Below, piece after piece: positions 34,996 to 47,900 of a stretch of DNA of 64,000 nt. Within the stretch, counting starts at the first letter, position 1; every line of letters starts with the position of its first letter. The notes under the pieces are model-generated. The model did not search any database. It saw only the letters and a list, made by a program, of their open reading frames with translations, and was not told where the DNA came from. A program made the position numbers and the translations under genes. Source of the stretch: Muricea muricata (taxonomy: Eukaryota > Cnidaria > Anthozoa > Malacalcyonacea > Plexauridae); NCBI GenBank assembly GCA_963855995.1, contig OY979725.1, positions 4,278,001-4,342,000 on the forward strand, given 5' to 3'.

Positions 34996-37900
34996 ATGTC
35001 TTCTGAAACGGCTAAACGTCCCCAAATCGGGGCAATGTTTCGCGGTCCTGGTCCGGCGAGATATCTGCTGCCTGGCAGCACGGGTTATAGAGTTCACGAT
35101 CCAACGAAGAATAAGGCCCCTGCGTACAGTTTGGGAGTGAAGTCGTCCAAACTAGACCAAGGACCGGCCAGCCCTGGGCCGGCCTATCTGGTCCCGTCGA
35201 ATATAACTAGGACGGGGATGGAAGGAACGCCGCGCTATTCTCTGGCCGGACGGACACGATCCACGGGCAGTTTCCAGACACCAGCGCCAGGCAAGTCCAG
35301 CATAAAACAATACTAGAGCAAGTCGGTAGTTTACTGATAGAAACTGTGGGAATTTGTTTCAGAGCGATTGAGATAGCTTTGTAATTATAACCAGATTTCT
35401 TGTGATTATTCGTGTGACACGTTACTAAAATCATGGCACGAAAATCAAACGAAAACGCGCGAATCTTCACAAGTTTTGCGCGAAAATCCCTTCCAGGAAA
35501 TTTCTTCCACGAAATTCCGGCCTTCAGCGTGTAAATTTTGCCTAGTTTGTGGCTAGCATTTTGCTTGAAAAATAGGATTTTTTGCACTATTTCAGTATTT
35601 GTTTACTTCTATCCCAAATTCGGTTGTCAAGGTTTTCAGATTTTGTGTTGACCTTTGTAAAGCGTGATTGTCAACCAAAATTGGTTGTTATGAACATCTG
35701 ATTGCTAGAGTTTTTGAAGCTTGGTTTATAGAATGTTTTCAAACCGGGATAATTTTGCTCTGTTCCCTGCTGAGGGAATATTTCTACTTGAGCTTAAGCC
35801 CAGTGCGTAGTTTTTTAGGCTTTAGTGTTTAAAGTGCAATTTTACCTAATTGCAAGCTAGACACTCTAAAGCCGATTAGGAATTACGCATTACTCCTATA
35901 GCTTAAGCCAGGCAAAGCCTGCTTTGTTTGACTTGTTGGCATTCTTATTGTAAATTCTTAACGTTTTTGCTCCACATGTAAGTTAAATAAAAGTTACTAC
36001 ACATTGTAGAAACATCTGCATATCTTTTAATGGGGACTAGCTCATAGCCTCGCAGATGAAAATGGCAATCACACAAACCCAATGGGTCAATTACACAAAA
36101 CTACACAAAAATCGAAGCATTGGAATTTGCTGAGCTAGCAGATAATTACTATTAGCTAGCTAACTGCGGGTTGAACAAACCCATATAAAAGTATTTACTG
36201 AACAGACATGTTTTGTTCTGTAATATTAACTTGTATTAAACAAAATGCTCCTGGCAATGACTTTACTCAAACGTATGATAAAATAAAACAATAATGACAT
36301 GAAAAATGTCAAACATGATTCTCAGATACTCTACATGGAAATGATGCAACAGATAGTAACAATAGTTTGGTACTCATATGGTACTTTGGTACTCTAGTCA
36401 TGGTCACAATCACTGGATCACAAGTGACTTAAGTAATGTAGTATTACCACCATCTTCCAGAAATCAAATGCCTATTTTAATGTTCATATTTTCAGGTACA
36501 TACTCCCCGGAGAAACAGAAATATCCCTACCACAAATATCCTCCTCAATACTCATTTGGTTCAAGAACCAGGACTGGTAAGAAAGACCAGACACCTGGAC
36601 CAAATACATACAACCTACCTGGAATACTTGGCCCAAAAGCTGTTGGAAAGAAATCTGCACCATCTTACAGTTTGGTTGGAAGAAGTAAAATTGGAGGATT
36701 CCATGAAGACCTACAAAAGGTAAAAGACACATTTTAGATGTGATGGCTGAACATCCTTCATATTTGTACCATCAGTTTCCTTCTTATCACCATCACTATT
36801 ATCATTATCTTATCACCCATTATCATTTAACATGCCACCACTGAGAACATTGTTGAATCATAATTCAATCGCCACTAATCACACCCAGAGAACACAAGCT
36901 AACCCCTTCAAGACTTGCTAACTTACCTGCCTAATGTCTTGGGACCAGGGGTGGAAAAAATAAGTGAGCATGGAAGTGACACTTACAGGAAGGCTTTCAT
37001 GAGCCAATTTGTAATATTTATAATAGCTTATCTTTATACTGTGCTTGCGGTAAGAAAACTATCTTCCCACCTAACCCTAACCCTAACCTAAAAATTTAAT
37101 ATATATAATATCTAAATGTGAGGTGAGGCAATTTTTTGTATGATATCAGATTATTTAATTTTTTGCTAAAACTATCCACTATGAACACAGACAATAACCT
37201 ACTTCATCTGTACTTTTAATTTTACTTGTGTCTGCTCTAATAATATGGGCAATTGAGAAATGGCAGCTATTGTACTACTGTACCCCAATGAATTGCAACC
37301 ACATTTTTCAAGATTTGGCAAGCCCTAACCCTTGTTGAGGTCACAAAACACTAGCTATCATCACTATTATCACTATTGCCACCACCACCACCAACACCTA
37401 TGCACTTTATGTTACCTTTTTTAAACATCCCACATGCAGACACCTGGACCTGGAACATACCGTGTCTCTGATCCAAACAATGTCAAGACAAAACTTCCAG
37501 CATACTCCATGACTGGCCGTAATTCTATGCCAGGTGATAACACAACAAAACCTGGCCCAGGAGCATATTCACCAGAAAAGGTAATGATGCTTGTTTCTGA
37601 TCCATTCCTATCATGAATATATCTTTCACCAACTTGTCACAGACCCATTTGACCAAAACTGAATTTGAAACCAAAACACAATATGTCACTGAATAAAATC
37701 AAGAACCAACTGAAAACTATAACTGTGATATGCCATGAAAATATAGTCTTTTCACTACCTGACATAACAATAAGAGTGGAAAATGACATTTTGAGCAAGG
37801 CTGCTTTTCAAAGGTCTCTGAGTGTAAAAAAGCATATACTGTAATCTTTTTATCACTCAAAAGTTAGTGAATATTTGTATACTTTTGACAGCACTACCTA

Positions 37901-38088
37901 AATTGGAAATATTTGATATACTGTATAATGATGCTACAAATTATATTTTAGTGTATGGTAATATATAATGAGTTTCTTTCACTTGTTTCTTTAAGGTGTA
38001 TATCAACAAGAAGATTGCACCAAAGTTTTCATTTGGTATTCGCTGGTCAGAGTACACCGCACCATTAATGGCTGAATCAATTGACTGA
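34996..38088 (+). CDS. ODF3: ODF3/CIMAP1-like sperm axoneme protein (STPGR repeats)
   Basis: Four exons: 34996-35290, 36496-36719, 37440-37580 and 37996-38088, total 753 nt, 250 residues (human ODF3 is about 254). The chain is made of STPGR/PGP-x-Y repeats: FRGPGPARY, GPASPGPAYLVP, PAPGTYSPEK, QTPGPNTYNLP, TPGPGTYRVSD and KPGPGAYSPEK, each followed by a Pro-x-[YF]-S-[LF/M]-x-[GR] partner such as PAYSLGVK and PRYSLAGR. The C-terminus KFSFGIRWSEYTAPLM matches the family end. These proteins are inner-microtubule or outer-dense-fibre components of ciliary and sperm tails. Intron 1 starts with GC (AG|GCAAGT), the consensus for GC-AG introns; phase 1 across the junction gives Pro-Gly-Thr-Tyr. Its orphan exon in block A shows the gene was duplicated and then lost there. 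Start codon: the first ATG, followed by the family-typical N-terminus. Confidence 0.92.
35291..36495. other. ODF3 intron 1
   Basis: About 1.2 kb intron with GC donor. It holds a short hairpin near 35815-35873 (GGCTTTAGTGTTTAAAG and inverse). No embedded gene is seen. Confidence 0.6.
37071..37089. repeat. short interstitial telomere-like repeat (TAACCC)3
   Basis: CTAACCCTAACCCTAACCT within ODF3 intron 2. It is absent at the corresponding position of copy A, where the flanking sequence differs. Confidence 0.5.
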
Positions 38089-39393
38089 AGATGATGATGA
38101 CATTAATATTATAAAACTTCAATTAGATAAAACTATTATAGAGCAAAAATGCTTGGTTTTGACAGAACATTTCTGTTTAAAGAAAATTTCTGATTCTCGA
38201 CTGGAAGATTGCTTCTGCAAACTATACATATACATGCTTGCTTCTCAACGTATACACAGACTATTACCAGTACAGTAAAAAAAGCATGATGACAATTTAC
38301 AATTGATCAAATTTATGAGAGATCTTAATTAAGATGTGATGTTTTCATCAGCATGGATGTAAAGTGGAAGAGAATCAATTAAACAGCTGTAGATGATGAC
38401 AGAATATCAAACTTTCTCAACTCATTTCAAACAGGAATGGATGCTGGCAGCTACTAAAGTGTGATTCACTTCTAGTCGACATGCCTTCATGAAACACAAT
38501 GATTCTTAGGTTTCAAAAATATACTATGAACAATACATCTTGTAAACTTAAAATATGAGTTATTTAAACAAGACAAGACACACATAAGTTACAGTGGTGA
38601 TATTTCAAGAGGCCGTCATATATAGTCATTTGAATCAAAGAAAATATGGTCAAAATATCACCACAGAGTCAAAACATCACCATCATCCTGTCTTATTCAA
38701 CTAACTCATATCTTGAGTTAACATGACAAGATTATTATTCAAAGTGTTTTTATTTTTGTCTGCTGGTAGAGGACTCTTGGGTTTCAGATTGATGTGATCA
38801 CAAAAATTTAGATCAATCAAACCAAGAGACAAATAGATATAATATGAATAGGTCAATGTATAGCATGTTTAAGAAATGTACACGAGATCTTTTAACCATA
38901 TAGAGAGTGCCTGATTTCACACACGAATTGTTGATTTAATGGCAACGTGTCCTTTGCCGTACAACTTTGACTTAAAGAAATTGTGGGGAATTAAGCACTT
39001 AAAGAAATTGCGGAGAATATCGCACAGCACTATTAAAATAATCATCTGCTAGCTTACACAAAGCTCAATGTACCAACTGAAGACAGCAAGGGTGTGCATA
39101 TTATTCACTTGTAGCAACTAAAGCTAGATAACAACTTGTTAATAGAATGTATTGAATGTTTCCACTTGCAAACATGTTCCACAAGTGAAAACTCCCCTAG
39201 TTATAAAACATGAGCAAAAAAAGATAGAGGATCCCCAATAGTGAAATAAAACTTATATCTCATTCAGTATCTTGATCAGTCTCAAAATCTTGACAGTCCT
39301 ATCACTTAGAAATTGCTGAATATGATCTTTGTTCCTCCTCTTTGTATAAATGAATGTTATCTCCCATACTGCAATACCTATATATAATGGCCA
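38089..39393. other. intergenic sequence downstream of ODF3
   Basis: AT-rich sequence that should include the ODF3 3' untranslated region. No gene, RNA or repeat structure was recognised apart from scattered short open frames. Confidence 0.4.
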
Positions 39394-40461
39394 GACTGCA
39401 AAGTATGCAGGCACCATTTTCAGTGAGATTTAGTGTGCAAAAAAGCGAAACAAATTGTAAGTATGGGTGATAGGACTGTGCAATCTCCGGTTTTTCAGCT
39501 CCGGCTCCGGCTTAAAAACTCCGGCTCCGGCTTTATATATTTGTTCACACTTTAAACATGTCAAAACTGGGAAAAAGTAAAAATGATAAAATCTAACCGA
39601 GTCATAGCATATTACTTGGATCGACTTTATTGTTTGTAGTGTTTTAGTTCACACAATGTCCCGAGATCTCTGCCATGCAGAGATGCAGCGAAAGAAACTA
39701 CGCATTAAGTATTTTATCAAACAGAGACTAAAAGTATATATCAAACAATAGCTATTAGACAATATTTTGATAAGAAATGAAAGGGCTGAAAAATTGCAAC
39801 ACGTTTTTATCTAAGAGGTAATTCTGGCGACAAGACGTCTCATAAACAACACGAAAAAACAACACAGAGATGGATTGAGGTTAAAAAAGTATTTTAAGTA
39901 TGCTATAATCTACAATTAATGTTCAGTAAAGTGCTTCAGATTTTGATAGTCTTGAATTTCATGTAAAAAGTGCATAACACCTTGTCAGCATAATTTCGAA
40001 CAATAATTAGTAATCTCCAATTGTGCCACCAGACTAAATAGAACGATTAGATAACGATTTTCCGCGCAAGATCAGTCGCTTGTACGTTGTACATATAGTT
40101 TAATTTTTACGCAATTTTTTGTGTCAGTGACACAAATTTGTCACTTGACACACAATTATCCATTCTCGCAATATGCTATCCTTATTTTGACGCACCAGCC
40201 GAAGCTGAAAAGGTAATTCTAACTCCGGCTCCGGCTGGGCAAAAAATGCCGGAGCTCCAGCTGGTCTCCAGCCTCCGGCACTCCAGCGCACAGCCCTAAT
40301 AGGTGAACGAAATAGTTATCAAGTGTGGATCACGAGTCAACCAAAACCAAAAATATGTGCTAAAAACAATGCAAATCAGAGCTTCAGGGACAAATAGCAA
40401 AATCTGTCAAAAGAAAGATCTAAATATTTTTCTTTAAAAAATCTTGACAAACTCTGCAGTC
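39394..40461. mobile_element. MITE of the GACTGCAGAGTATG family, split by a hAT-like MITE
   Basis: The ends GACTGCAAAGTATG (39394) and CAAACTCTGCAGTC (40448-40461) match the TIR of the 5293-5519 element. The interior matches that copy apart from the 828-bp insertion at 39471-40298. Confidence 0.7.
39471..40298. mobile_element. hAT-like MITE nested in another MITE
   Basis: It starts TAGGACTGTGC and ends GCACAGCCCTA, with subterminal CTCCGGCTCCGGC repeats on both sides. It is flanked by 8-bp direct repeats ATGGGTGA (39463-39470) and ATAGGTGA (40299-40306), one mismatch. An 8-bp duplication and these ends fit the hAT superfamily. No transposase frame. Confidence 0.75.
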
Positions 40462-40514
40462 TGGCATATTGGAGATCACCAAATTATGGAAAAATCAAAG
40501 TGCCTGAAACAAAT

Positions 40515-40929
40515 GAAAGGCACTAGATAGGATCGAGTAAAACCACGGCGAGCCCGCAATAGGTTAATATTTCATACATTTGACAGCGGTGCTTACAGGC
40601 ACGGTTACATAAGCAGTATAAATTTAGTTTTTAACGCTAAACTTTCGATTGGCCGCATTAGCACAGTGGTCTAGGTCCCGCGCTCCTGACCCGTTTGTTC
40701 CGGGTTCGAGCCCAGTTACGCGCTTATGTTTTATACTTTTTTTCTTAATTTTTTGAATACTTTTTTTTCTTATATTCTTATATTTTTTTCTTATTAAAAC
40801 TATTCTCACTCACTATTCTCACTCACTGGGACTGTATCTACTTCACCAAATTTAGCTAAAGCGCGAGCCCGAAGGGCGAGTAAGGACTCGGCCCGCCGTG
40901 GTTTTACTCGATCCTATCTAGTGCCTTCC
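40515..40929. mobile_element. 415-bp TIR element with 9-bp target duplication, containing a tRNA-like SINE head
   Basis: Inverted ends (GGCACTAGATAGGATCGAGT and inverse; arms of about 38 bp) are flanked by perfect GAAACAAAT repeats at 40506-40514 and 40930-40938. A 9-bp duplication suggests a Mutator-like element. The inside contains a tRNA-like unit and a 75-base segment shared with 10690-10765. Confidence 0.75.
40651..40724 (+). repeat. tRNA-derived SINE head (pol III box A and box B)
   Basis: Box A-like TTAGCACAGTGG (40658-40669) and box B GGGTTCGAGCCC (40702-40713) are about 32 bases apart, as in tRNA promoters. The cloverleaf is imperfect and followed by a T-rich tract, so a SINE head or tRNA pseudogene is more likely than a working tRNA. 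Confidence 0.6.
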
Positions 40930-40938
40930 GAAACAAAT

Positions 40939-41995
40939 TAGTTTGAGGCAACATGGTGTCCATTCCTTTTCCCCCTAAATTATTTGCCAGTATGATATGC
41001 TATTGGAGTGAAAAATGTTTTTACTGTACATTTGGGAATTAATTTGGGTTGTATTTTTACATGATCTAATCTCAAAACAAACTAAATAAGTCCTTAGAAT
41101 TCCCCAAGTTGCTTACCCAGTCACATATTATGACTATTTCATGACTGTGTGAGTCACCGGAAAATCCAACTTTACTTGTTCAAACTTGTTGTGGATATTA
41201 TATGATATTGACATATTGTAGTGAACTGTGTATAATATGAACTGTTGCACAATACTGAACAGTTGCCATTTATAGCACTACCGGAGAATTGTCCCTAGAA
41301 CATAATGACCATGGGAAGTATGACCTGTATACTAGAATCTAGCAAATATTTATATATAAATAAACAAAGTGCCAGTGTTTGGCACTTTGGTGCAGCATAT
41401 ACTGTAAATTCAAAGAACTCGACGTCTTGTGCAAGAAGTCCGAAAAATCGCCCAATTCTATGATCACACGTGAACAAAGCCAGTAAACTACAAAAGACTT
41501 TTGTGGATTGTAAAACGGCTTTAATTATTTTTTATATGTTACAAATTAGAATTTACTCAATTTAGTACGTGGAACGTGACGACTTGTGGGAAACTACCGT
41601 AATTTTGATGCCTTTTGAAAAGAAATTATATCCTTACCATCAATTAAACTTTGAAGAAACAACGAAAAGACCTGAAGTGTCATCTTTGGCTGTGAATTTT
41701 CAACGTTTTCCTCTCGACTTTTGAAGAATTTCACTCAGCTACCGGGATACCGATCCAGGAAAAAGGTTACCACCGGAGATTTGGAAGAATCTATCGAGTA
41801 TTGGCCCTCGGATATTGTTCCCATAGTAGAAAATCACCTTTACCTTATTACGTAGTCGTTCACCACGTGGTCAGATCAGAGAAAACCCCCATTGGTCCAA
41901 AAATATTTCGGTGCTGAAGATCAGAGTAAACGACCGTCTATTCAATAATATTTTTGTTGTTTGTGTTACAACCGAACTGTCAAATCATCTTCGGC
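40939..41995. other. upstream region of SLC29 copy B
   Basis: From 41411 the sequence is conserved with 12926-13495 upstream of copy A, probably promoter and 5' untranslated region. A small hairpin (AAAGTGCCA..TGGCACTTT) lies near 41371-41392. No gene is seen. Confidence 0.5.
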
Positions 41996-44900
41996 ATGGA
42001 CGAGCAAGATGAAAGCGTACAAGGGCTGATAGACGGGCACACAAAGCCCCCAAAGGACAGGTAATGTGCTGCAAAGTTTTGGCTTTCGAATATTTTATTT
42101 TTGAGGCTTTCCAAGCTTGAAATTTATACTCGATTCTGCTGATGTTTGCGCTTGTGTACATGTAAAAAATATTGGCTGTCACCGGTCACTTGCGAATCAA
42201 CTCATATTCGAATGGCTGAAATGAATTGTTTTACGGGATTTTTCCATTTCAAAAGCTCCTTGGCCTTGCCACTGTAAATTTGTCGCATGAGAATTGCATT
42301 TTTACTTCATGAAAAACGTAGAATACTTTGCGCGCATTTTGAAAAAGTCCAGTCGGCACCTGTTATTAAAATTAGTTTTGTTTAATATTTAGTGTAGTTT
42401 TTGTTACCAAGATTGTTCGTTTTTTTCTAAACCTTATTCGGTATTTATAACAAGCAAATTTTAAACCAAAAACGTTCGTGATATGCTTGCAAAATCGTTG
42501 TTCATTTTTATCTTAGTGGCTTGTAAAGAGAGTACTTGCTGTATAAAGAGACCTTGATTGACTTCATGCTTTGATTTGACCTTGCACGTTGCCCGCTCGG
42601 TCAAAAGACTGCATTCCTTTTCTCCAAGCCGCCTTGAAAGATTGCTAAAGTCTCGGACGGCATTAGTCGAGTCTTTTACATTATTGTGATAATCATGCGT
42701 TTCTTTTGGGGGTTTTGGGAGTCAATAATTCTTACTTCTCCCATGTTCGATTATTCTCTTTGTCCCATGACTGGTGTCAGAATAAGAAAATCAATTTTGA
42801 CACATTCAATGGAGCTGAAATCCTGGAGAATCAGTATCGCACTTGTTCAGGGCAGGCTAATATTCATTAATATGATCTCTATGTCAATCTACAGTTGTAA
42901 TTGATTAGTAGGCATTTTCAATTTCTACAAATTTTAATTTGACCAGAATCATTGCATGCTAAAATGATTCAAAGGTCATATTACATCGCAGGAAATATAT
43001 TAGAGTAGGAAAAGTTAATTATTCAGTGGTTACTATGAGTGAATTGTTGCTAATTGCTCCTTGTAACTAATTCACTAGGAAATACCATGAATAAGAATAA
43101 TTTCTGTAGATAAAACCCTTGAATTAATCCCAGTGTTAATCAGACATTTCTGGCCTTCCAAATATGCACATGCAAGAAGTCATGTGAATGTTGCACCCCC
43201 TGCTGAAGTATTATATTGCAGTAGAGCCATATGCAAAACAGTTTCAAAAAGTATATATGTATTAGAAGTGATGTTTTATCCTAACACAAGACATCTTCAG
43301 ACAAAATGAAAACAAGATACATTAACATGCAGTATTTGAATATATAAATTCTTAGTGTTATGTTACAAAGCGTTAAATTTGAGGGATAATTAGGACAAGA
43401 TACTGTAAGAGAGCGTGATGCAATTAAGACAACAAGGACATAGAAAAAGTTAAGAGGATCGCACTGCCTTGGCATTAAGAGTATGTTTGTATTTATTTAT
43501 GAGGCTCTCATGCGTCATACAGGTCAGAATAAGAAAGGATTTTGAAATCATCAACTAATTTGTGACCAGAAGCACACAAGTGGGAAAATACACTTAACAT
43601 AGTGGGGTTAGAGGTCATTTTCTCATGATAGGAAAGATACCCAGGCACTATGATGTTCTAGTGTTTAAATGGCTTGTAGTTTGACCCACATACAATGTGT
43701 AACAGAATCAGCACTCAAAAAGGTACACAACACTAGATGTCAGATACTTGGGAACATTATCCTTAACCAGGAAAAAAGAATCACAGGATTATCACGGGAA
43801 AACGTACCACTAACCCCACTATGTCCAGTGTATTTTCCCGCTTGTGTGCTTCTCGTCACAAATTGGACTTAATTCTAAAATCCTTTCTGTTCCGTATGAG
43901 TCAATGATACATGAGAGCCTCCTCATAAATAAATACAAACCTACTCTTAATGTCCAAGGCAGTTCAATTCCTCTTAACCTTTTCTAATTTGTTGACTGTT
44001 TTTGTGTGTAAATCTCCTTGTTGTCTTAATTGTATCACACTGTCTTATCTTGTCCTAGTTATACCTAATTGTCCCTTGTAATTGTTGTTCTTAAGATGTT
44101 TTGTGTTAAGACAAAATGTCATGTCTAATAAATATATATATTTTTTGAAACTGTTTTACTCTATAGCTCTACTACGAGCATTATATTGGGCTTTGATATT
44201 AATTTTACGAATTTGATTTCCGCCCAGCACATCTATATAGTGACAGTATTATATTTCAGTATATCCTGAGGTCAATTTTGATAACCTATCATCCAAGTTC
44301 ACAAATTAGAAACATAAATCTTTTTAATGGTGCATAATTATACCTCTGACTGTTACACGTTAGGACAGGTTACCGGTAATACACAGCTGATAAAACTGGG
44401 TACTTAACTAAAGTGTTGCCTTCCTAGACATCAAATGTTGAGGAAGGTGATACTCAGTCTACTCAGGATCTTGGGTATCAGCTTTCTCAACATTTGATGT
44501 CCAGGAAGGCAACACGTGTTGAGAAAGCTGATGCTCAGGAAAGCTGATATACAAATTCAGGTTTGAGGGGATTTGCAGGGGAGATAGCAAAGACCCTGAG
44601 TATCAGGTTGCCATCTTGCCATCAGTTTCAATTAGCTGTGTTTGCATCTATTTCTGAAATGAATTCCTAACTAGCTCAGCATGAAATCAATGGATAAATT
44701 TCAAGCTAATATCAGCAAAGCAAAATTCACAATATACTTGCCAAAACTATAAAACAGGCCGGTTGTAACATTTGTCGTAACCAGCGATGGAACAAAGATT
44801 AAAGAAGACACCCCGGCACTGCCAAAACTCCATGACAGGTAAGCTGGAACCATGGGCTTTGTTATCTTTGGATGTTCTAAGAACCATGATTTTTGTCATC

Positions 44901-47900
44901 TTTGGATATTCTAACTTACGCATCAGAGTAAAGTGGTTTTTTAGAAAGGCTGTGCTTTCAAAGGGTAATTGTGTGTTAATATGAGGCTCTGTTGTAATTT
45001 GGTTTATGAGTGAAAACAAAAAATCAAACATAACAACATGTCAAAAATGTAACACTTTGCAATTGTTGCTTCTCTAGATTCAATTTGGTGTATTTCATCA
45101 TCCTGCTGCAAGGAATTGGTACTTTATTACCATGGAACTTTTTTATTACAGCACATGCTGTAAGTTATGCATATGAAAGGGATGTTCAGTATGAGAAATT
45201 TACCACATGCTATATTTGTATACCAAACAAATTGAGCTGATATTATTGGTATACTGCTACAAACTATTTGGCTTTTTAATGAGAGAGGAAAATTTCTTAA
45301 TGTTAATAAATATTGTTTATTAATTATGAAGACACTGACTATGATAATGTGATGAATCATAGGCCTGGTTTATACGGCGTGCTATGAGTGCACCGAACTA
45401 ATTAGTTAAATAATGAGCACGCTCATAGCACGCTGTATAAATCAAACTGGTTCGCTCCCTGAATTAGGTTCGCTCCTGACCGTGCGGCTCGCTCATCAAT
45501 GGCGTTCTGAACGCTAATAGCACGGTTAAGCACGTCTCTGATTTAAAGCTGGCGCTACCAGCGAACCAAATTACATGCTAATTGCCTATAATTTATTATA
45601 ATTTAAAACATATTTATAGCTCAACTAACAAATTTGGCTCGCTGACCGTCGTTACGTATAAATAAAAAATACATGCAACAAGCGTGCCAGACTGTGCTTC
45701 ATAAATAATTAGTTCGGTGCGCTCATAGCACGCCGTATAAAACAGGCCATAAACAGCTGTGTATATACTGTATGAACTTTATCATTGCCTTGTTCTCTTT
45801 ATCTAGTATTTTTCTACAAAATTAAAGCACACTCGTTATCAACACGAATTTGAGAATTTCTTTGCTGTGGCTGCATTTGCACCCAATCTTGTTGCATTCT
45901 TTTTGAACACAGTGTTTAAGCACAAGTATGTGAATTTTTTGTGACTGAAAAATGACGTCTGAAGACAATGACTTATCAAGTTATTCACTTATCTAAGTTG
46001 TTCTAATCAATTCTACTGCAGGGTTGCTCTCAAAATTAGAATGATAGTGCCACTGGTTGTGATGACTGGGTTATTTGTCATAACAGCAACATTGGTGAAG
46101 ATTGACACAGACGAATGTAAGAAAAATATTTTGCTTAAAATATTTTTAAAGTTGTTAATCACTGGTACTATATACTGATAAAAACTCATCATAGAGTGTA
46201 ATTTTAGACCTAAAAAAGTTCACCTACTGTTTAGGGAAAGGTTCATTTTTTGCAATTACTCTTTTAACCATTGGTCTTATTAATGGTAAGTAATAAATTC
46301 AGTAGAGGATGTTTGATATTTTTATCACTACTTTAGGTGTATCAGTAATGTTTCCTAGTTAGTATCCATTTAGCTTGCATGTCCTCTTCCTAGTACACCA
46401 GAACACAATATCTCCAGTCTGGGTGCTACATGAATGGAACCAGGCTTTGTTCTCCTGAACAAAAATGACCTTACATAAGGATGTTTCGTAAAGCAAAAAT
46501 ATTATTGGTATACCAATACCGCAAATTTCTCATAGTTTATAATTGTATGTATTCATTACATTGTTACCCATTGAAATTATCATTTATTGTCCATTTGATA
46601 CGGATTCATTAATTCCTAAATAAATTTACTACAACCAATGATTGAATTACTAATTCTGTTCTCCAGTATTTTGTGCTGTGTACCAAGGTGGATTGTTTGG
46701 TCTGTCTGGCATGATGCCACCAAGGTATACCCAGGCCTTGATGACCGGACAGGGCATTGGAGGCATTTTTGCATGTGTTGCTGACATTGGCTCAAAAATA
46801 GGTAAAAAAATTCAAGCTTGTTACTCCATTATTAATAGCTTAACATCTGGTCAAAAATTAATTGCTGTTAACTTCTGCTGATTCTTAGGTACCTCCGATG
46901 CACTTCGCAGCGCATTCTGGTATTTCTTAACAGCTGTTTTTGTCTTGGTGGCATGTATTGTATCGTATCTGGCTCTTTATAGGATAGTAAGTTGCATTTC
47001 AACATTAATATTACAAACTAAGCTGAGCTGCTAACATAGTTAACCTTCAAAATATAAGCTTATTAAAAGTGTTAAATATCTTCTGCTGTAAACAATTACC
47101 ACATGATCTTTATGTTTTTTGTTTAGAAATTTTCACGGCATTTTCTTGAGAGTCATCGAGAACAAGTGCAGCAGGTTGCTGGTAAGATTTTAACCATGGT
47201 ACTGTACCATGTCATCATTATTAGGAAATGCAGGAAAATTATGATACATAATAACACTAGGATTTAAAACAAATTATTATCATAAATACACCTATTAAAT
47301 CAATCAGTTCCACTAACTTAGTTAATAATTGTAGGGAGAGCAACCATACAACCTGATGGCTTTGGAGATTCTGACAAACCAAGTATATTGATTCTATTTA
47401 ACATACATTAACCAATCACTACTCTGTCCAGAGCTGTAACTAGCGCGTTAATTAGTGGTGCATATATTTAGATTTACTTATTTCTTAGTCAGACAGAACA
47501 GGAATACTGGTACATGAATATGCACATGCAATTAAAGTGTAAGTTACTGCCCTGACATTGTGGTGCAACTTACCTTATTAACCAACAATGTCAACTACTG
47601 ATACTTACAATGTGAATGTTAAGTCATGTTCATCGTTCGTTTATTTAACAGTAAAGGATTTTCCCGCTTCATAAAGACTTTAAATACAGAAGTATTTTCA
47701 TACCATGATCAAATTGTCTGGTTAGCTTTGCTACTGGTAGTCAGCTGAGGTAGTTGTAATAAATTCTTTTCTTCCCTATACATTCTAGTATTAACAGATA
47801 AAATAGAGGAAGATTTAGCTGAATACAGTGTAACGGTTGAAAAAACAATGCCGCCATTTGGTATGATAATGAATGAGGTGAGTGTCTTGGTACAATATGT

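Noticed and set aside
37071-37089. Chromosome end or telomere fusion
   Set aside because: Only three TAACCC units within an intron; far too short.
40651-40724. Functional tRNA gene
   Set aside because: The promoter boxes are good but the acceptor and anticodon stems do not pair convincingly, and it lies in a mobile element.
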